Position numbers and translations under genes: made by a program
Origin: CBDFNC01 sp965249895
GTDB lineage: Bacteria > Pseudomonadota > Gammaproteobacteria > Enterobacterales > CBDFNC01
Length of the DNA stretch: 64,000 bases
Direction: 5' to 3'
NCBI GenBank assembly: GCA_965249895.1
Contig: CBDFNC010000001.1
Location: forward strand, 1,302,001-1,366,000
Part shown: positions 1 to 7,728 of the stretch, in pieces
How the letters are laid out: each line of letters starts with the position of its first letter
Numbering within the stretch: the stretch's first letter is position 1
Notes under the pieces: model-generated
The model's input: the letters and a program-made list of their open reading frames with translations, nothing else
What the model was told of the DNA's origin: nothing
Databases searched by the model: none

Positions 1-1
1 G

Positions 2-760
2 CACAAACCAAAGATGATCGTTGCAGGTTTCTCTGCTTATTCCGGCATCGTTGACTGGCAGCGTTTTCGCGATATCGCGGATTCCATCGGCGCTTATCTG
101 TTTGTTGATATGGCTCATGTAGCGGGTCTGGTTGCCGTGGGTCTTTATCCAAACCCGGTTCAAATTGCCGATGTTACCACGACAACAACCCACAAGACCC
201 TTGCCGGTCCTCGTGGCGGTCTGATCCTGGCGAAAGCCAACCCTGAAATCGAGAAGAAGCTGAACTCAGCGGTATTCCCTGGTGGCCAGGGTGGTCCTTT
301 GATGCATGTCATTGCAGCAAAAGCGGTTGCCTTTAAAGAAGCCATGGAGCCAGAATTTAAAGAGTATCAGCAAATCGTATTAAATGACGCCAAGGCCATG
401 GTAGCTGTGTTTCAGGAGCGAGGTTACAAGATTGTATCCAATGGTACTGAAAACCACCTGTTTCTACTTGACCTGATTGATAAAGACATTACTGGTAAAG
501 ATGCTGACGCTGCATTAGGCCGCGCCAATATCACGGTAAACAAAAACTCTGTACCGAACGATCCGCGTTCTCCGTTTGTAACTTCCGGGTTACGTATTGG
601 CACGCCAGCGCTGGCTCGCCGTGGTATTAAAGGCGAAGACGTGAAGCAGTTAGCTGGCTGGATGTGTGACGTGCTGGACAACATTGAAGATGAAGTTACG
701 ATTGAAGCTGTAAAAACTAAGGTTGTTGCTCTGTGTAGAGCGAACCCTGTTTACGCATAA
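2..760 (+). CDS. glyA: Serine hydroxymethyltransferase, C-terminal part (5' end outside window)
   Basis: PLP enzyme that interconverts serine and glycine and loads one-carbon units onto tetrahydrofolate in the cytoplasm. About 252 C-terminal codons are present of a family length near 417; the frame is open from base 2, so the true start lies upstream. The motif TTTTTHKTLAGPRGG holds the PLP-binding lysine, and the C-terminal SGLRIGTPALARRG stretch is typical of GlyA. A strong terminator follows, and nrdR comes next on the same strand, the usual gammaproteobacterial order glyA-nrdR-ribD. Identity is certain; only the N-terminus is missing. Confidence 0.97.
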   Translation, partial: HKPKMIVAGFSAYSGIVDWQRFRDIADSIGAYLFVDMAHVAGLVAVGLYPNPVQIADVTTTTTHKTLAGPRGGLILAKANPEIEKKLNSAVFPGGQGGPLMHVIAAKAVAFKEAMEPEFKEYQQIVLNDAKAMVAVFQERGYKIVSNGTENHLFLLDLIDKDITGKDADAALGRANITVNKNSVPNDPRSPFVTSGLRIGTPALARRGIKGEDVKQLAGWMCDVLDNIEDEVTIEAVKTKVVALCRANPVYA

Positions 761-777
761 TCTTGTGTTGAATGATT

Positions 778-810
778 AAAAAAGGCTGCTTTCGGGCAGC
801 CTTTTTTTTA
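778..810 (+). terminator. Intrinsic terminator of glyA
   Basis: A 9-bp stem (781-789 with 796-804) around a 6-nt loop is followed by a run of T to 809. It separates glyA from nrdR. Confidence 0.85.
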
Positions 811-913
811 TCCCTGGGAAAAGATACACTTGCGCCATAACTAGGTCCATAAGAGCGGTTATATCCGCAAACCGGGTTAGCAGATCGAGTCCGCAACCCT
901 AACTGGAGGCAAA

Positions 914-1363
914 ATGCATTGCCCATTCTGCTCTGCGCAAGATACAAAAGTAATCGATTCCAGGCTGGTTTCGGACGGTCATCAAGTAAGGAGGCGGCGG
1001 GAATGTACCCTATGTCATGAAAGGTTTACCACCTTTGAGTCTGCTGAACTAGTGATGCCACGTATTATAAAAACCGACGGCAGCAGAGAACCCTTTAACG
1101 AAGACAAACTGCTGGGTGGAGTACACAGGGCGCTGGAGAAGCGCCCTGTGAGTATGGAAGCTGTAGATATGGCGATTAATCAACTTAAGTCCCAATTAAG
1201 GGCCACGGGTGAGCGGGAAGTGCCGTCACAAATGCTGGGAGAGCTGGTGATGGAAGCGTTAAAAGGCCTGGATAAAGTCGCGTATGTGCGCTTTGCCTCT
1301 GTGTATCGTTCATTTGAAGATATTCGCGAGTTTGGCGAAGAGATAGCTAAGCTGGAAAAATAG
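914..1363 (+). CDS. nrdR: Transcriptional repressor NrdR
   Basis: Zinc-ribbon/ATP-cone repressor of ribonucleotide reductase genes. The N-terminal ribbon has Cys3, Cys6, Cys31 and Cys34 in CPFC and CTLC pairs. The ATP-cone domain follows from about residue 49 (PRIIKTDGSREPFNEDKLL) to 139. The length of 149 aa is standard. A clear GGAGG lies 5 bases before the ATG. The stop is 2 bp before ribD, so the two genes are probably co-transcribed. Confidence 0.97.
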   Translation: MHCPFCSAQDTKVIDSRLVSDGHQVRRRRECTLCHERFTTFESAELVMPRIIKTDGSREPFNEDKLLGGVHRALEKRPVSMEAVDMAINQLKSQLRATGEREVPSQMLGELVMEALKGLDKVAYVRFASVYRSFEDIREFGEEIAKLEK

Positions 1364-1365
1364 TA

Positions 1366-2445
1366 ATGGCCTCAACGTTTGACGCTCGGTTTATGGCCCG
1401 GGCAGTAAAGTTAGCTCAAAAAGGGCGATTTACTACGGCAGAAAGACCCAATATCGGCTGTGTGATCACTCTGGCTCATCAGATTGTTGGAGAGGGATTT
1501 GAACAAGCAAACAGTGCACCTAATGCATTGAAGCAAGGTTTGGCTTGTACAGCCTTGGAAAGAGGGCTGACTTGTTATTTGACCATGGAGCCTGACTCAA
1601 GCTGGCTTGGCTTATTGCTCAACTCAGGCTTTAGCCGGATCGTGTTTGCCATGGCTTCGCCAGGGAAAAGTCTGCACTCTCGATTGGAAGGGGCTGGTAT
1701 TCAGGTTGAAATCGGCCTGTTGTCAGGCCAAGCACAAGCGCTCAACTCAGGTTACCTGCACAGACTACAAACGGGTTTGCCTTATGTCCGGGTAAAGCTT
1801 GCCGCCAGCCTGGATGGTAAAACGGCATTAAATAACGGTGTGAGTAAATGGATAACGGGGTCCCAGGCCAGAGCTGATGTTCAGTGCTGGCGGGCGCAAA
1901 GTTGCGCCGTGTTAACCGGCTCAGGTACTGTGCTGGCAGATGACCCGTCGATGAATGTGCGTTGGAGTGAGTTAGGCTCAGTTAAGCGGGATTACCCACA
2001 GAAGAGTGTTCGTCAGCCAAAGAGGATCATTATTGATTCCGGACATCTGGTCGACGATAGCAAACGAGTTTTTTCCTTGCCAGGAGATACCCTGCTGGTG
2101 GGTACAAGGCATAGGCATCAATTACCTAAACAAGCGACTGCCCTTACAGTGAATGAAAATAGCCAGGGTAAGGTGGATCTAAAGCAGCTTTTGCAACAGC
2201 TGGGTAAAATGGAAATCAACGACCTTTGGGTAGAAGCGGGTGCAGAATTGGCCGGTGCTTTATTTGAACAAGATCTGGTGGATGAGCTTATCTTGTATCA
2301 GGCGCCAAAACTAATGGGTTCATCAGCGCGCAGCTTATTGCAATTAAGCGAGTATACGGCAATGGCACAGGTGCCTGAGCTGGACATTTCAGATGTGCGG
2401 CAAATAGGGGCTGATATTCGAATTACCGCTAAACCAGTGCGATAG
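1366..2445 (+). CDS. ribD: RibD-type protein with intact reductase and degenerate deaminase domain
   Basis: RibD normally fuses a zinc pyrimidine deaminase (about residues 1-145) to a 5-amino-6-ribosylaminouracil reductase (about 146-359). The reductase half looks functional: KLAASLDGKTAL, SKWITG and TGSGTVLADDP are all present. The deaminase half aligns with E. coli RibD at RFTT..PN.GCVI and IVGEG, but the HAE motif is replaced by N53-A54-L55, the zinc Cys of LEPC is Asp77, and the segment with the second zinc Cys (TPPC) is shortened by about 6 residues and lacks it. All zinc ligands and the catalytic Glu are gone. It probably acts only as the reductase, like plant PYRR. It starts 2 bp after nrdR. 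Confidence 0.93.
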   Translation: MASTFDARFMARAVKLAQKGRFTTAERPNIGCVITLAHQIVGEGFEQANSAPNALKQGLACTALERGLTCYLTMEPDSSWLGLLLNSGFSRIVFAMASPGKSLHSRLEGAGIQVEIGLLSGQAQALNSGYLHRLQTGLPYVRVKLAASLDGKTALNNGVSKWITGSQARADVQCWRAQSCAVLTGSGTVLADDPSMNVRWSELGSVKRDYPQKSVRQPKRIIIDSGHLVDDSKRVFSLPGDTLLVGTRHRHQLPKQATALTVNENSQGKVDLKQLLQQLGKMEINDLWVEAGAELAGALFEQDLVDELILYQAPKLMGSSARSLLQLSEYTAMAQVPELDISDVRQIGADIRITAKPVR

Positions 2446-2522
2446 TTGAGTCATGTAAAAGGTGTCCGCAGTTCTTAGGGCATAAAGTATAAACAATTGG
2501 TAAACCTTATTAAGGCATAGAG

Positions 2523-3182
2523 ATGTTTACAGGCATTATTGAAGCGGTGGGAAGGATTGCGGCTATTAAGCCAAAAGGCAAAGATATTAGCCTCGCCATC
2601 CATACCGGAAAGCTGGATTTATCGGATGTTAAGCTGGGCGACAGCATCGCCAGCAACGGTGTTTGCTTAACTGTCACTGGTTTAACGTCTGACGGGTTTA
2701 CTGCTGATTTAAGTGTTGAAACCTTAAAGCTGACCAGCTTTGCCGCAGCAAAGGTAGGCAGTAAAGTGAACTTGGAAAAGGCGTTAATGGCGCAATCCAG
2801 GCTAGGCGGTCATATTGTCAGCGGCCATGTTGATGGGCTGGCGAAAGTTGTCTCTCGCCATGATTTAGGGCGAGCTATCGAGTTTTGGCTTGAAGTTCCG
2901 GCCCCGCTGGCCCGTTATATAGCACATAAAGGCTCAGTAACGGTTGATGGTATTAGCCTGACTGTCAACGAGGTAAATGGGGCGAAATTTAAGCTCACTA
3001 TCGTGCCTCATACGTTAGCCGAAACCAGCATGACAGCGTTTAAATCTGGCACTCAGGTGAATTTGGAAGTGGATGTGATTGCCCGTTATCTGGAGCGGTT
3101 AATGTTAGGCGATAAAGCCGCAGCACCAGAAACGGATGGTGTTACTATGTCGCTGCTCGCAGAAAGTGGCTTCTTAAAATAA
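2523..3182 (+). CDS. ribE: Riboflavin synthase, alpha subunit
   Basis: Dismutates two 6,7-dimethyl-8-ribityllumazines to riboflavin. The two tandem lumazine-binding barrels are visible: MFTGIIEAVG at the N-terminus and GGHIVSGHVDG near residue 97 opening the second half. The length of 219 aa is normal. It is preceded by AAGG and a short spacer. It lies 77 bp after ribD and 13 bp before ribBX within the riboflavin cluster. Also called ribC in E. coli. Confidence 0.96.
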   Translation: MFTGIIEAVGRIAAIKPKGKDISLAIHTGKLDLSDVKLGDSIASNGVCLTVTGLTSDGFTADLSVETLKLTSFAAAKVGSKVNLEKALMAQSRLGGHIVSGHVDGLAKVVSRHDLGRAIEFWLEVPAPLARYIAHKGSVTVDGISLTVNEVNGAKFKLTIVPHTLAETSMTAFKSGTQVNLEVDVIARYLERLMLGDKAAAPETDGVTMSLLAESGFLK

Positions 3183-3195
3183 TAAGGTTTGAAAG

Positions 3196-4305
3196 ATGGC
3201 ATTAAGTAAAATTGAAGACATCATCGAAGATATTCGCCAGGGTAAAATGGTGATTTTGATGGATGATGAGGACAGGGAAAATGAAGGCGACCTGATCATG
3301 GCTGCTGAAACTGTGACGCCGGAAGCGATCAACTTTATGGCAACCTATGGTCGTGGGCTTATTTGCCTGACCCTGACAGAAGAACGCTGTAAGTGTTTAA
3401 ATCTACCATTGATGGTGGACAGCAACACGGCTCAGTTCTCAACAAATTTCACCGTTTCCATCGAAGCCGCAACTGGGGTGACCACGGGGATATCTGCAGC
3501 GGACCGGGCACACACAGTGCTGGCTGCATCGTCAAAAGACGCCAAGGCGGCCGATATTGTTATGCCAGGGCATATTTTCCCCCTTAAAGCTCAGGAGGGT
3601 GGGGTGCTTACCCGTGCTGGCCATACTGAAGCAGGCTGTGATCTTGCCCGTTTGGCAGGTTTTGACCCTTCCAGCGTAATTGTTGAAATTCTCAACGAAG
3701 ACGGCTCTATGGCTCGTCGCCCAGACCTCGAAGTGTTTGCTGAAAAGCACGGCATTAAGCTGGGCACTATTGCCGATATGATTGAATACAGAAACAATAA
3801 TGAAACCACCATAGAGCGAATTGCTGCCTGTAAGTTGCCAACAGAGTATGGCGAATTCGACCTGATCACTTATCAGGACACCATAGATAAGCAGGTTCAT
3901 TTTGCCCTGAAGAAAGGAGAGGTGAAAGCCGAACAGCCGACTCTGGTAAGGGTGCATCTACAGAGTGTGTTTGGTGATCTCTTGTTGACCCAGAGAGATG
4001 CGCAGCGCACCTGGCCATCAGCCAAAGCCATGGAACGCGTGGCCAGCGAAGGTGGGGTGATGGTGATGCTGGGTAATGAACAAAGCTCCGAGCAGTTACT
4101 GGATACGGTCAAGCGGTTCGAAGCGGAAGACAAGGGTGAACGACAGCCTGCGGCTAAATGGCAAGGCACCAGTCGACGTGTGGGCGTGGGTTCACAAATC
4201 CTGGCTGATTTAGGCGTCGGTAAAATGCGTCTGCTGAGCTCTCCTAAGCGATACCATGCGTTATCCGGTTTTGGTCTTGAAGTTGTGGAATATATCTCAG
4301 AGTAG
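3196..4305 (+). CDS. ribBA: RibBX: 3,4-dihydroxy-2-butanone 4-phosphate synthase with degenerate GTP cyclohydrolase II-like domain
   Basis: Residues 1 to about 200 form the RibB domain, which makes the four-carbon unit of lumazine from ribulose 5-phosphate. The acidic motif DDEDRENEGDL (23-33) and GHTEAGCDLARLAG are intact. Residues from about 205 to 369 align with RibA (RVH..., GVGSQILADLGV), but the zinc cysteines are replaced (C to S, then C-D-C to D-A-Q) and the RQEGRNIGL motif is absent. This matches the RibBX variant known in Proteobacteria, in which GTP cyclohydrolase II is lost. A separate ribA is expected elsewhere. The next gene, ribH, follows after a hairpin-containing gap. Confidence 0.93.
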   Translation: MALSKIEDIIEDIRQGKMVILMDDEDRENEGDLIMAAETVTPEAINFMATYGRGLICLTLTEERCKCLNLPLMVDSNTAQFSTNFTVSIEAATGVTTGISAADRAHTVLAASSKDAKAADIVMPGHIFPLKAQEGGVLTRAGHTEAGCDLARLAGFDPSSVIVEILNEDGSMARRPDLEVFAEKHGIKLGTIADMIEYRNNNETTIERIAACKLPTEYGEFDLITYQDTIDKQVHFALKKGEVKAEQPTLVRVHLQSVFGDLLLTQRDAQRTWPSAKAMERVASEGGVMVMLGNEQSSEQLLDTVKRFEAEDKGERQPAAKWQGTSRRVGVGSQILADLGVGKMRLLSSPKRYHALSGFGLEVVEYISE

Positions 4306-4356
4306 TTCTCACTAAAGAGATTAACCGCCATGGCCTTATTGTCGCTTGGCGGTTAA
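4305..4356 (+). terminator. Box plus hairpin after ribBX
   Basis: A GTTCTC...GAGA box (4305-4320), starting on the G of the TAG stop, abuts a perfect 10-bp stem (4321-4330 with 4347-4356, 16-nt loop). No T-run follows, so it may be an mRNA-stabilising or attenuating hairpin rather than a terminator. The same box-plus-hairpin arrangement recurs after nusB. Confidence 0.45.
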
Positions 4357-4389
4357 TAAATAAATAAGCAGATCAGCTTTAAATAAACT

Positions 4390-4419
4390 GGTCAAAGCAA
4401 GATAAATCTGTGCTAGAAT
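4390..4419 (+). promoter_or_regulatory. Possible sigma70 promoter for ribH-nusB
   Basis: A TAGAAT box at 4414-4419 lies 18 bp after a weak -35 like GGTCAA (4390-4395), 34 bp before the ribH start. The match is modest. Confidence 0.35.
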
Positions 4420-4453
4420 CGCTCGGTTTTAAAATCAACAGACAGGATCTGAA

Positions 4454-4921
4454 ATGAATGTAATTGAAGGTGCGATTCCTGCGCCAAACGCCAAAATTGC
4501 TATTGTAATCTCCAGATTTAATAGCTTTATTAATGAAAGCCTGTTGGCCGGCGCTTTGGACACCCTCAAGCGTTTAGGTCAGGTGAAAGACGAAAATATC
4601 ACGATTGTCCGTGTTCCTGGCGCCGTTGAACTGCCATTGGCCACCAAGCGAGTGGCGGCAAGTAAAAAATACGATGCCATTATTTCTCTTGGTTGTGTAA
4701 TTCGCGGTGGTACGCCACACTTTGAGTTTGTTGCCGGTGAATGTAATAAAGGTCTGGCGCAGGTCTCAATGGATTATGATATTCCAGTAGCATTTGGTGT
4801 ATTAACTACCGACACAATTGAACAAGCTATTGAGCGCGCTGGCACCAAGGCGGGTAACAAGGGTGGTGAAGCCGCTCTTGGCGCACTGGAAATGGTTAAT
4901 GTTCTTGCCCAGCTTGATTAA
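4454..4921 (+). CDS. ribH: 6,7-dimethyl-8-ribityllumazine synthase
   Basis: Condenses the dihydroxybutanone phosphate made by RibB with the aminouracil made by RibD; it forms icosahedral or pentameric shells. Family motifs are clear: SRFNSFINESLL at the N-terminus, VPGAVELPLA and SLGCVIRGGTPHFEFV with the substrate-binding His, and NKGGEAALGALEM near the C-terminus. The length of 155 aa is standard. An AGGA-type ribosome site lies upstream. nusB follows after 10 bp, the conserved ribH-nusB pair. Confidence 0.97.
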   Translation: MNVIEGAIPAPNAKIAIVISRFNSFINESLLAGALDTLKRLGQVKDENITIVRVPGAVELPLATKRVAASKKYDAIISLGCVIRGGTPHFEFVAGECNKGLAQVSMDYDIPVAFGVLTTDTIEQAIERAGTKAGNKGGEAALGALEMVNVLAQLD

Positions 4922-4931
4922 GGAGAAGTAA

Positions 4932-5351
4932 GTGAAACCCGCCGAGCGCCGTAAAGCACGTAAATTTGCCACTCAGGCCATCTACCAGTGGCAGATGACT
5001 AAGGCTAATGTAGGCCAGATCATCGACCAGTTTATGGTAGATCAGGATTTTGCCAAGACAGATGTTGAATACTTCCGTGATCTTGTATCTGGTGTATCCA
5101 TGAACTGTGATGAAATCGACAAGAAAATGGCTCCTTATCTGGCCCGTAAGTTAGCAGATATGGACCTGGTCGATAAGGCGATTATCCGTATCGCCATGTA
5201 TGAGTTGACCAAGCGTCAGGACGTTCCTTTTAAAGTCGTGATTAACGAAGCTATCGAGTTGGCCAAAGAGTTTGCGGCCGATGAGAGCCATAAATACGTT
5301 AATGGTGTCTTGGACAAAGTGGTCTTTGCGTTAAAACGCGATCAAAAGTAG
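4932..5351 (+). CDS. nusB: Transcription antitermination factor NusB
   Basis: All-helical RNA-binding factor that joins NusE (S10) on boxA RNA during rRNA transcription. The start is GTG, placed 7 bases after GGAG. Signature segments are ERRKARKFATQAIYQW at the N-terminus, DLVDKAIIRIAMYEL, and PFKVVINEAIELAKEF. The length of 139 aa is the same as E. coli NusB. It is co-transcribed with ribH. Its TAG stop overlaps the first of three box-plus-hairpin repeats. Confidence 0.97.
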   Translation: MKPAERRKARKFATQAIYQWQMTKANVGQIIDQFMVDQDFAKTDVEYFRDLVSGVSMNCDEIDKKMAPYLARKLADMDLVDKAIIRIAMYELTKRQDVPFKVVINEAIELAKEFAADESHKYVNGVLDKVVFALKRDQK

Positions 5352-5496
5352 TTCTCTTCAATTGGTGAGATGTGCTCCTTGCATAAAAACGCAAGCGAAA
5401 GAGTTCTCCAATTTATGAGAGGTTGCCCAGCGATAAACGCGGGCAGATATAATTCTCTTTAATTTGTGACAGAGCCAGCGTTAAGCTGGCTTTTTT
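5351..5496 (+). repeat. Three diverged box-plus-hairpin units between nusB and thiL
   Basis: Three units start at 5351, 5403 and 5452 (spacing 52 and 49). Each begins with a TTCTC-AATT-TGAGA-like box, imperfect in the third, then about 21-27 nt later has a hairpin: 5378-5382/5391-5395; 5425-5432/5438-5444 with one bulged A; and 5473-5479/5485-5491. Primary sequence between units is poorly conserved, but the order of elements is the same. A similar box and stem follow ribBX at 4305. Confidence 0.55.
5473..5496 (+). terminator. Intrinsic terminator immediately upstream of thiL
   Basis: The stem AGCCAGC/GCTGGCT (5473-5479, 5485-5491), a 5-nt loop and T6 (5491-5496) end only 6 bp before the thiL ATG. 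It can end nusB transcripts, but it also sits in the thiL leader. Confidence 0.8.
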
Positions 5497-5502
5497 ATAG
5501 GT

Positions 5503-6471
5503 ATGCCAAACAGCGAATTCGATCTTATTCATACATATTTCAGTGAGCGGGTCTTTAAGCGTAAAGATGTAGTGGCCGGTATCGGCGACGATTGTGCTCT
5601 GATAGAGTTGCCCGAGAACAGCCAGCTTGCTGTCAGTACCGATACCCTGGTTTCGGGTGTTCATTTTTTCCCCGATGTTGCCCCAAAAGCATTAGGGCAT
5701 AAGGCTGCGGCGGTCAATTTAAGTGACTTAGCTGCCATGGGGGCGGAGCCTGGCTGGATTTCCCTGGCATTAACCCTGCCTGAGTTTGACCGGTCCTGGC
5801 TCGATGCGTTTTCCCAGGGTTTTTTAGAGTTGTGCGAATACTTTGGTGTGAGCTTAGTCGGCGGAGATACAACCAAAGGGCCTTTGAGCATAACCGTCTC
5901 AGTCAAGGGGACAGTACCTAAGGGTAAAGCCTTGCTGCGCTCTGGCGCCAAGCCGGGTGACTGGATTTATGTTTCTGGTTTTATAGGAGATGCGGCGTTA
6001 GGACTTGATTTGGTGCTGGGTAAACAGTCAGCCAATAGCGCCGACAAAGAGCACCTTATTTCCAGGCTGGAATATCCGACTCCCAGAATATTACTGGGGC
6101 GAGGTTTACGGGATGTGGCCAGCAGCGCTATCGATATTTCCGATGGGCTGGCCCAGGATCTGGGCCATATTCTCAAGACGTCGGGCTGCGGCGCCTATCT
6201 GGAACTGGAAAACCTGCCTTTTTCTGACGCTATGATCAATACGGTAGAGCTAACGAAGGCCATAAAGTACGGTTTGTGTGGTGGCGATGATTACGAAGTT
6301 CTGTTCACTGTGCCAGAAGATAAAAAAGGTGCCCTGGACACCAGCTTAGCTCACTGTGGTGTTCAGCACACTTGTATCGGCCGGGTACAAACTGGTGAGA
6401 AACTAGAACTGAAATTAAATGGTGATGATTACCAGGCTGAGTTGTCAGGCTGGGACCACTTTACGGGGTGA
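5503..6471 (+). CDS. ThiL: Thiamine-monophosphate kinase
   Basis: Phosphorylates thiamine monophosphate to the active diphosphate cofactor. The start EFDLIHTYF aligns with the E. coli N-terminus, so the ATG at 5503 is right although no good Shine-Dalgarno lies before it. ATP- and metal-binding motifs are present: GIGDDCALIE, STDTLVSGVHF, NLSDLAAMGAEP, VGGDTTKGP, IDISDGLAQDLGHI and GGDDYEVLFTV. The length of 322 aa is normal. The TGA overlaps the GTG start of pgpA, so the two are translationally coupled. The nearby terminator raises the question of where its promoter lies. Confidence 0.96.
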   Translation: MPNSEFDLIHTYFSERVFKRKDVVAGIGDDCALIELPENSQLAVSTDTLVSGVHFFPDVAPKALGHKAAAVNLSDLAAMGAEPGWISLALTLPEFDRSWLDAFSQGFLELCEYFGVSLVGGDTTKGPLSITVSVKGTVPKGKALLRSGAKPGDWIYVSGFIGDAALGLDLVLGKQSANSADKEHLISRLEYPTPRILLGRGLRDVASSAIDISDGLAQDLGHILKTSGCGAYLELENLPFSDAMINTVELTKAIKYGLCGGDDYEVLFTVPEDKKGALDTSLAHCGVQHTCIGRVQTGEKLELKLNGDDYQAELSGWDHFTG

Positions 6472-6962
6472 TATTTGTGCTTAGTAACAGAAATGATCTT
6501 GCCGGGTTAGTTTTGACTAACCCAATCCACTTCCTGGCCATAGGTTTGGGTAGTGGTTTAGCACCCAAGGCGCCTGGTACTTTTGGCACAATTGCCGCGA
6601 TACCCCTGTATTTACTGCTGGTTCAGTTGCCGTTAACTGCCTATGTGGCGGTTGTTGTATTGGCTTGCCTGCTTGGTATTTGGATTTGCCATCAAACCAG
6701 TAAAGACATGGGGGTGCATGATCACAAAGCTATTGTGTGGGATGAGTTTGCTGGTTTTTGGATAACCATGATAGCCGCTCCGGCGGGCTGGTTGTGGATA
6801 CTCATTGGTTTTGTCCTGTTCCGTTTTTTTGACGTGATTAAACCCTGGCCTATCAGCTGGTTGGATAAACATGTACACGGTGGCCTGGGTATTATGATCG
6901 ATGACATATTGGCTGGTTTGTTTTCTCTGGGCTGTTTACAGGCGATTTTCTATTTCACCTAA
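6468..6962 (+). CDS. pgpA: Phosphatidylglycerophosphatase A
   Basis: Inner-membrane phosphatase that makes phosphatidylglycerol from its phosphate. Family motifs are visible: LGSGLAPKAPGTFGT, HQTSKDMGVHDHKAIVWDEF and KPWPISWLDKHVHGGLGIM with IDDILAG. Several hydrophobic membrane segments alternate with these. The GTG at 6468 overlaps the thiL stop by 4 bp; a second GTG at 6477 is an alternative start. The thiL-pgpA pair is conserved in gammaproteobacteria. Confidence 0.94.
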   Translation: MIFVLSNRNDLAGLVLTNPIHFLAIGLGSGLAPKAPGTFGTIAAIPLYLLLVQLPLTAYVAVVVLACLLGIWICHQTSKDMGVHDHKAIVWDEFAGFWITMIAAPAGWLWILIGFVLFRFFDVIKPWPISWLDKHVHGGLGIMIDDILAGLFSLGCLQAIFYFT

Positions 6963-7728
6963 TCCCCCTGCATCTCAGGTATTCCCCCTATGCGGCGTCA
7001 ATATCGGAGGTGTTATTTCAGCCTTGGAATTGTGCTTAATATAGATTTGTTCATATATATAACAACTCAATCTACCTGTAGTGAGTACTCCATATTTATG
7101 CGCCTTTGCGCACCATTAAGCTGGCCAACGAGTGCTTAACTGGCTAAAGCATAATCAATAAAGAGTTAAAAACCTTTTACATTTAAGTGTTAATTTATCG
7201 GCTCGTATGGGCTTGCAGCGTCACAAGGATCACATAATTGATCATAGATACAAATGGATTGTATTTATGTTCTAGCTTAGAGCATGAAATGCTAACAGCC
7301 TAAAGCATGGGATTTATTCCGCAGTTAGAATATTATTCTGTATTGGTGGGTTATTCGGGGGATTGTGATGGGTTGCTTTTTTGTTAAAGTTATGTGTATG
7401 AATGTAATAATTTAACGTTCCCCCTTGTTATGTAAAGGCCTACACTCTTAATGTGAGCCGCATCGCAGATTCAATATATGGTTAACTCTATATTAACAAC
7501 TGCTGTTTATTCGGTTAAATCTAGGTAAAGTGACTTGTTATGCTTGTTTTTCGCATAGATATCTATCTGTGTTATTGGGTTTAGATGTATATATGGTGAT
7601 TTGCTGATATCTAAGGTTTACATACTAATTCAAAAAGCATAAGTTACTTCGCGATAAAATCAGAACAGACTTTCTTTTAAACAGGAACTATAGGACTGGA
7701 GAGTGCAAACTCCAGGGCAGGGAAACTT
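6963..7728 (+). promoter_or_regulatory. Long AT-rich leader upstream of the peptide ABC operon
   Basis: 766 bp without a supportable gene. It holds a possible promoter (TTGTTA at 7381-7386, 18-bp spacer, TAATAA at 7405-7410) and a CRP-like half-site pair (TGTGA at 7452-7456, 6 bp, TCGCA at 7463-7467, one mismatch to the core). These calls are weak. The region is AT-rich compared with the flanking genes. Confidence 0.4.
7696..7715 (+). promoter_or_regulatory. Hairpin just before the ABC ATPase ribosome site
   Basis: CTGGAG (7696-7701) pairs with CTCCAG (7710-7715) around an 8-nt loop. The pairing partner abuts the GGCAGGGA Shine-Dalgarno region before the ATG at 7729, so it could affect translation. 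Confidence 0.45.

Noticed and set aside
2446..3195. FMN riboswitch near ribE or ribBX
   Set aside because: The gaps of 77 and 13 bp are too short and show none of the conserved RFN-element stems.
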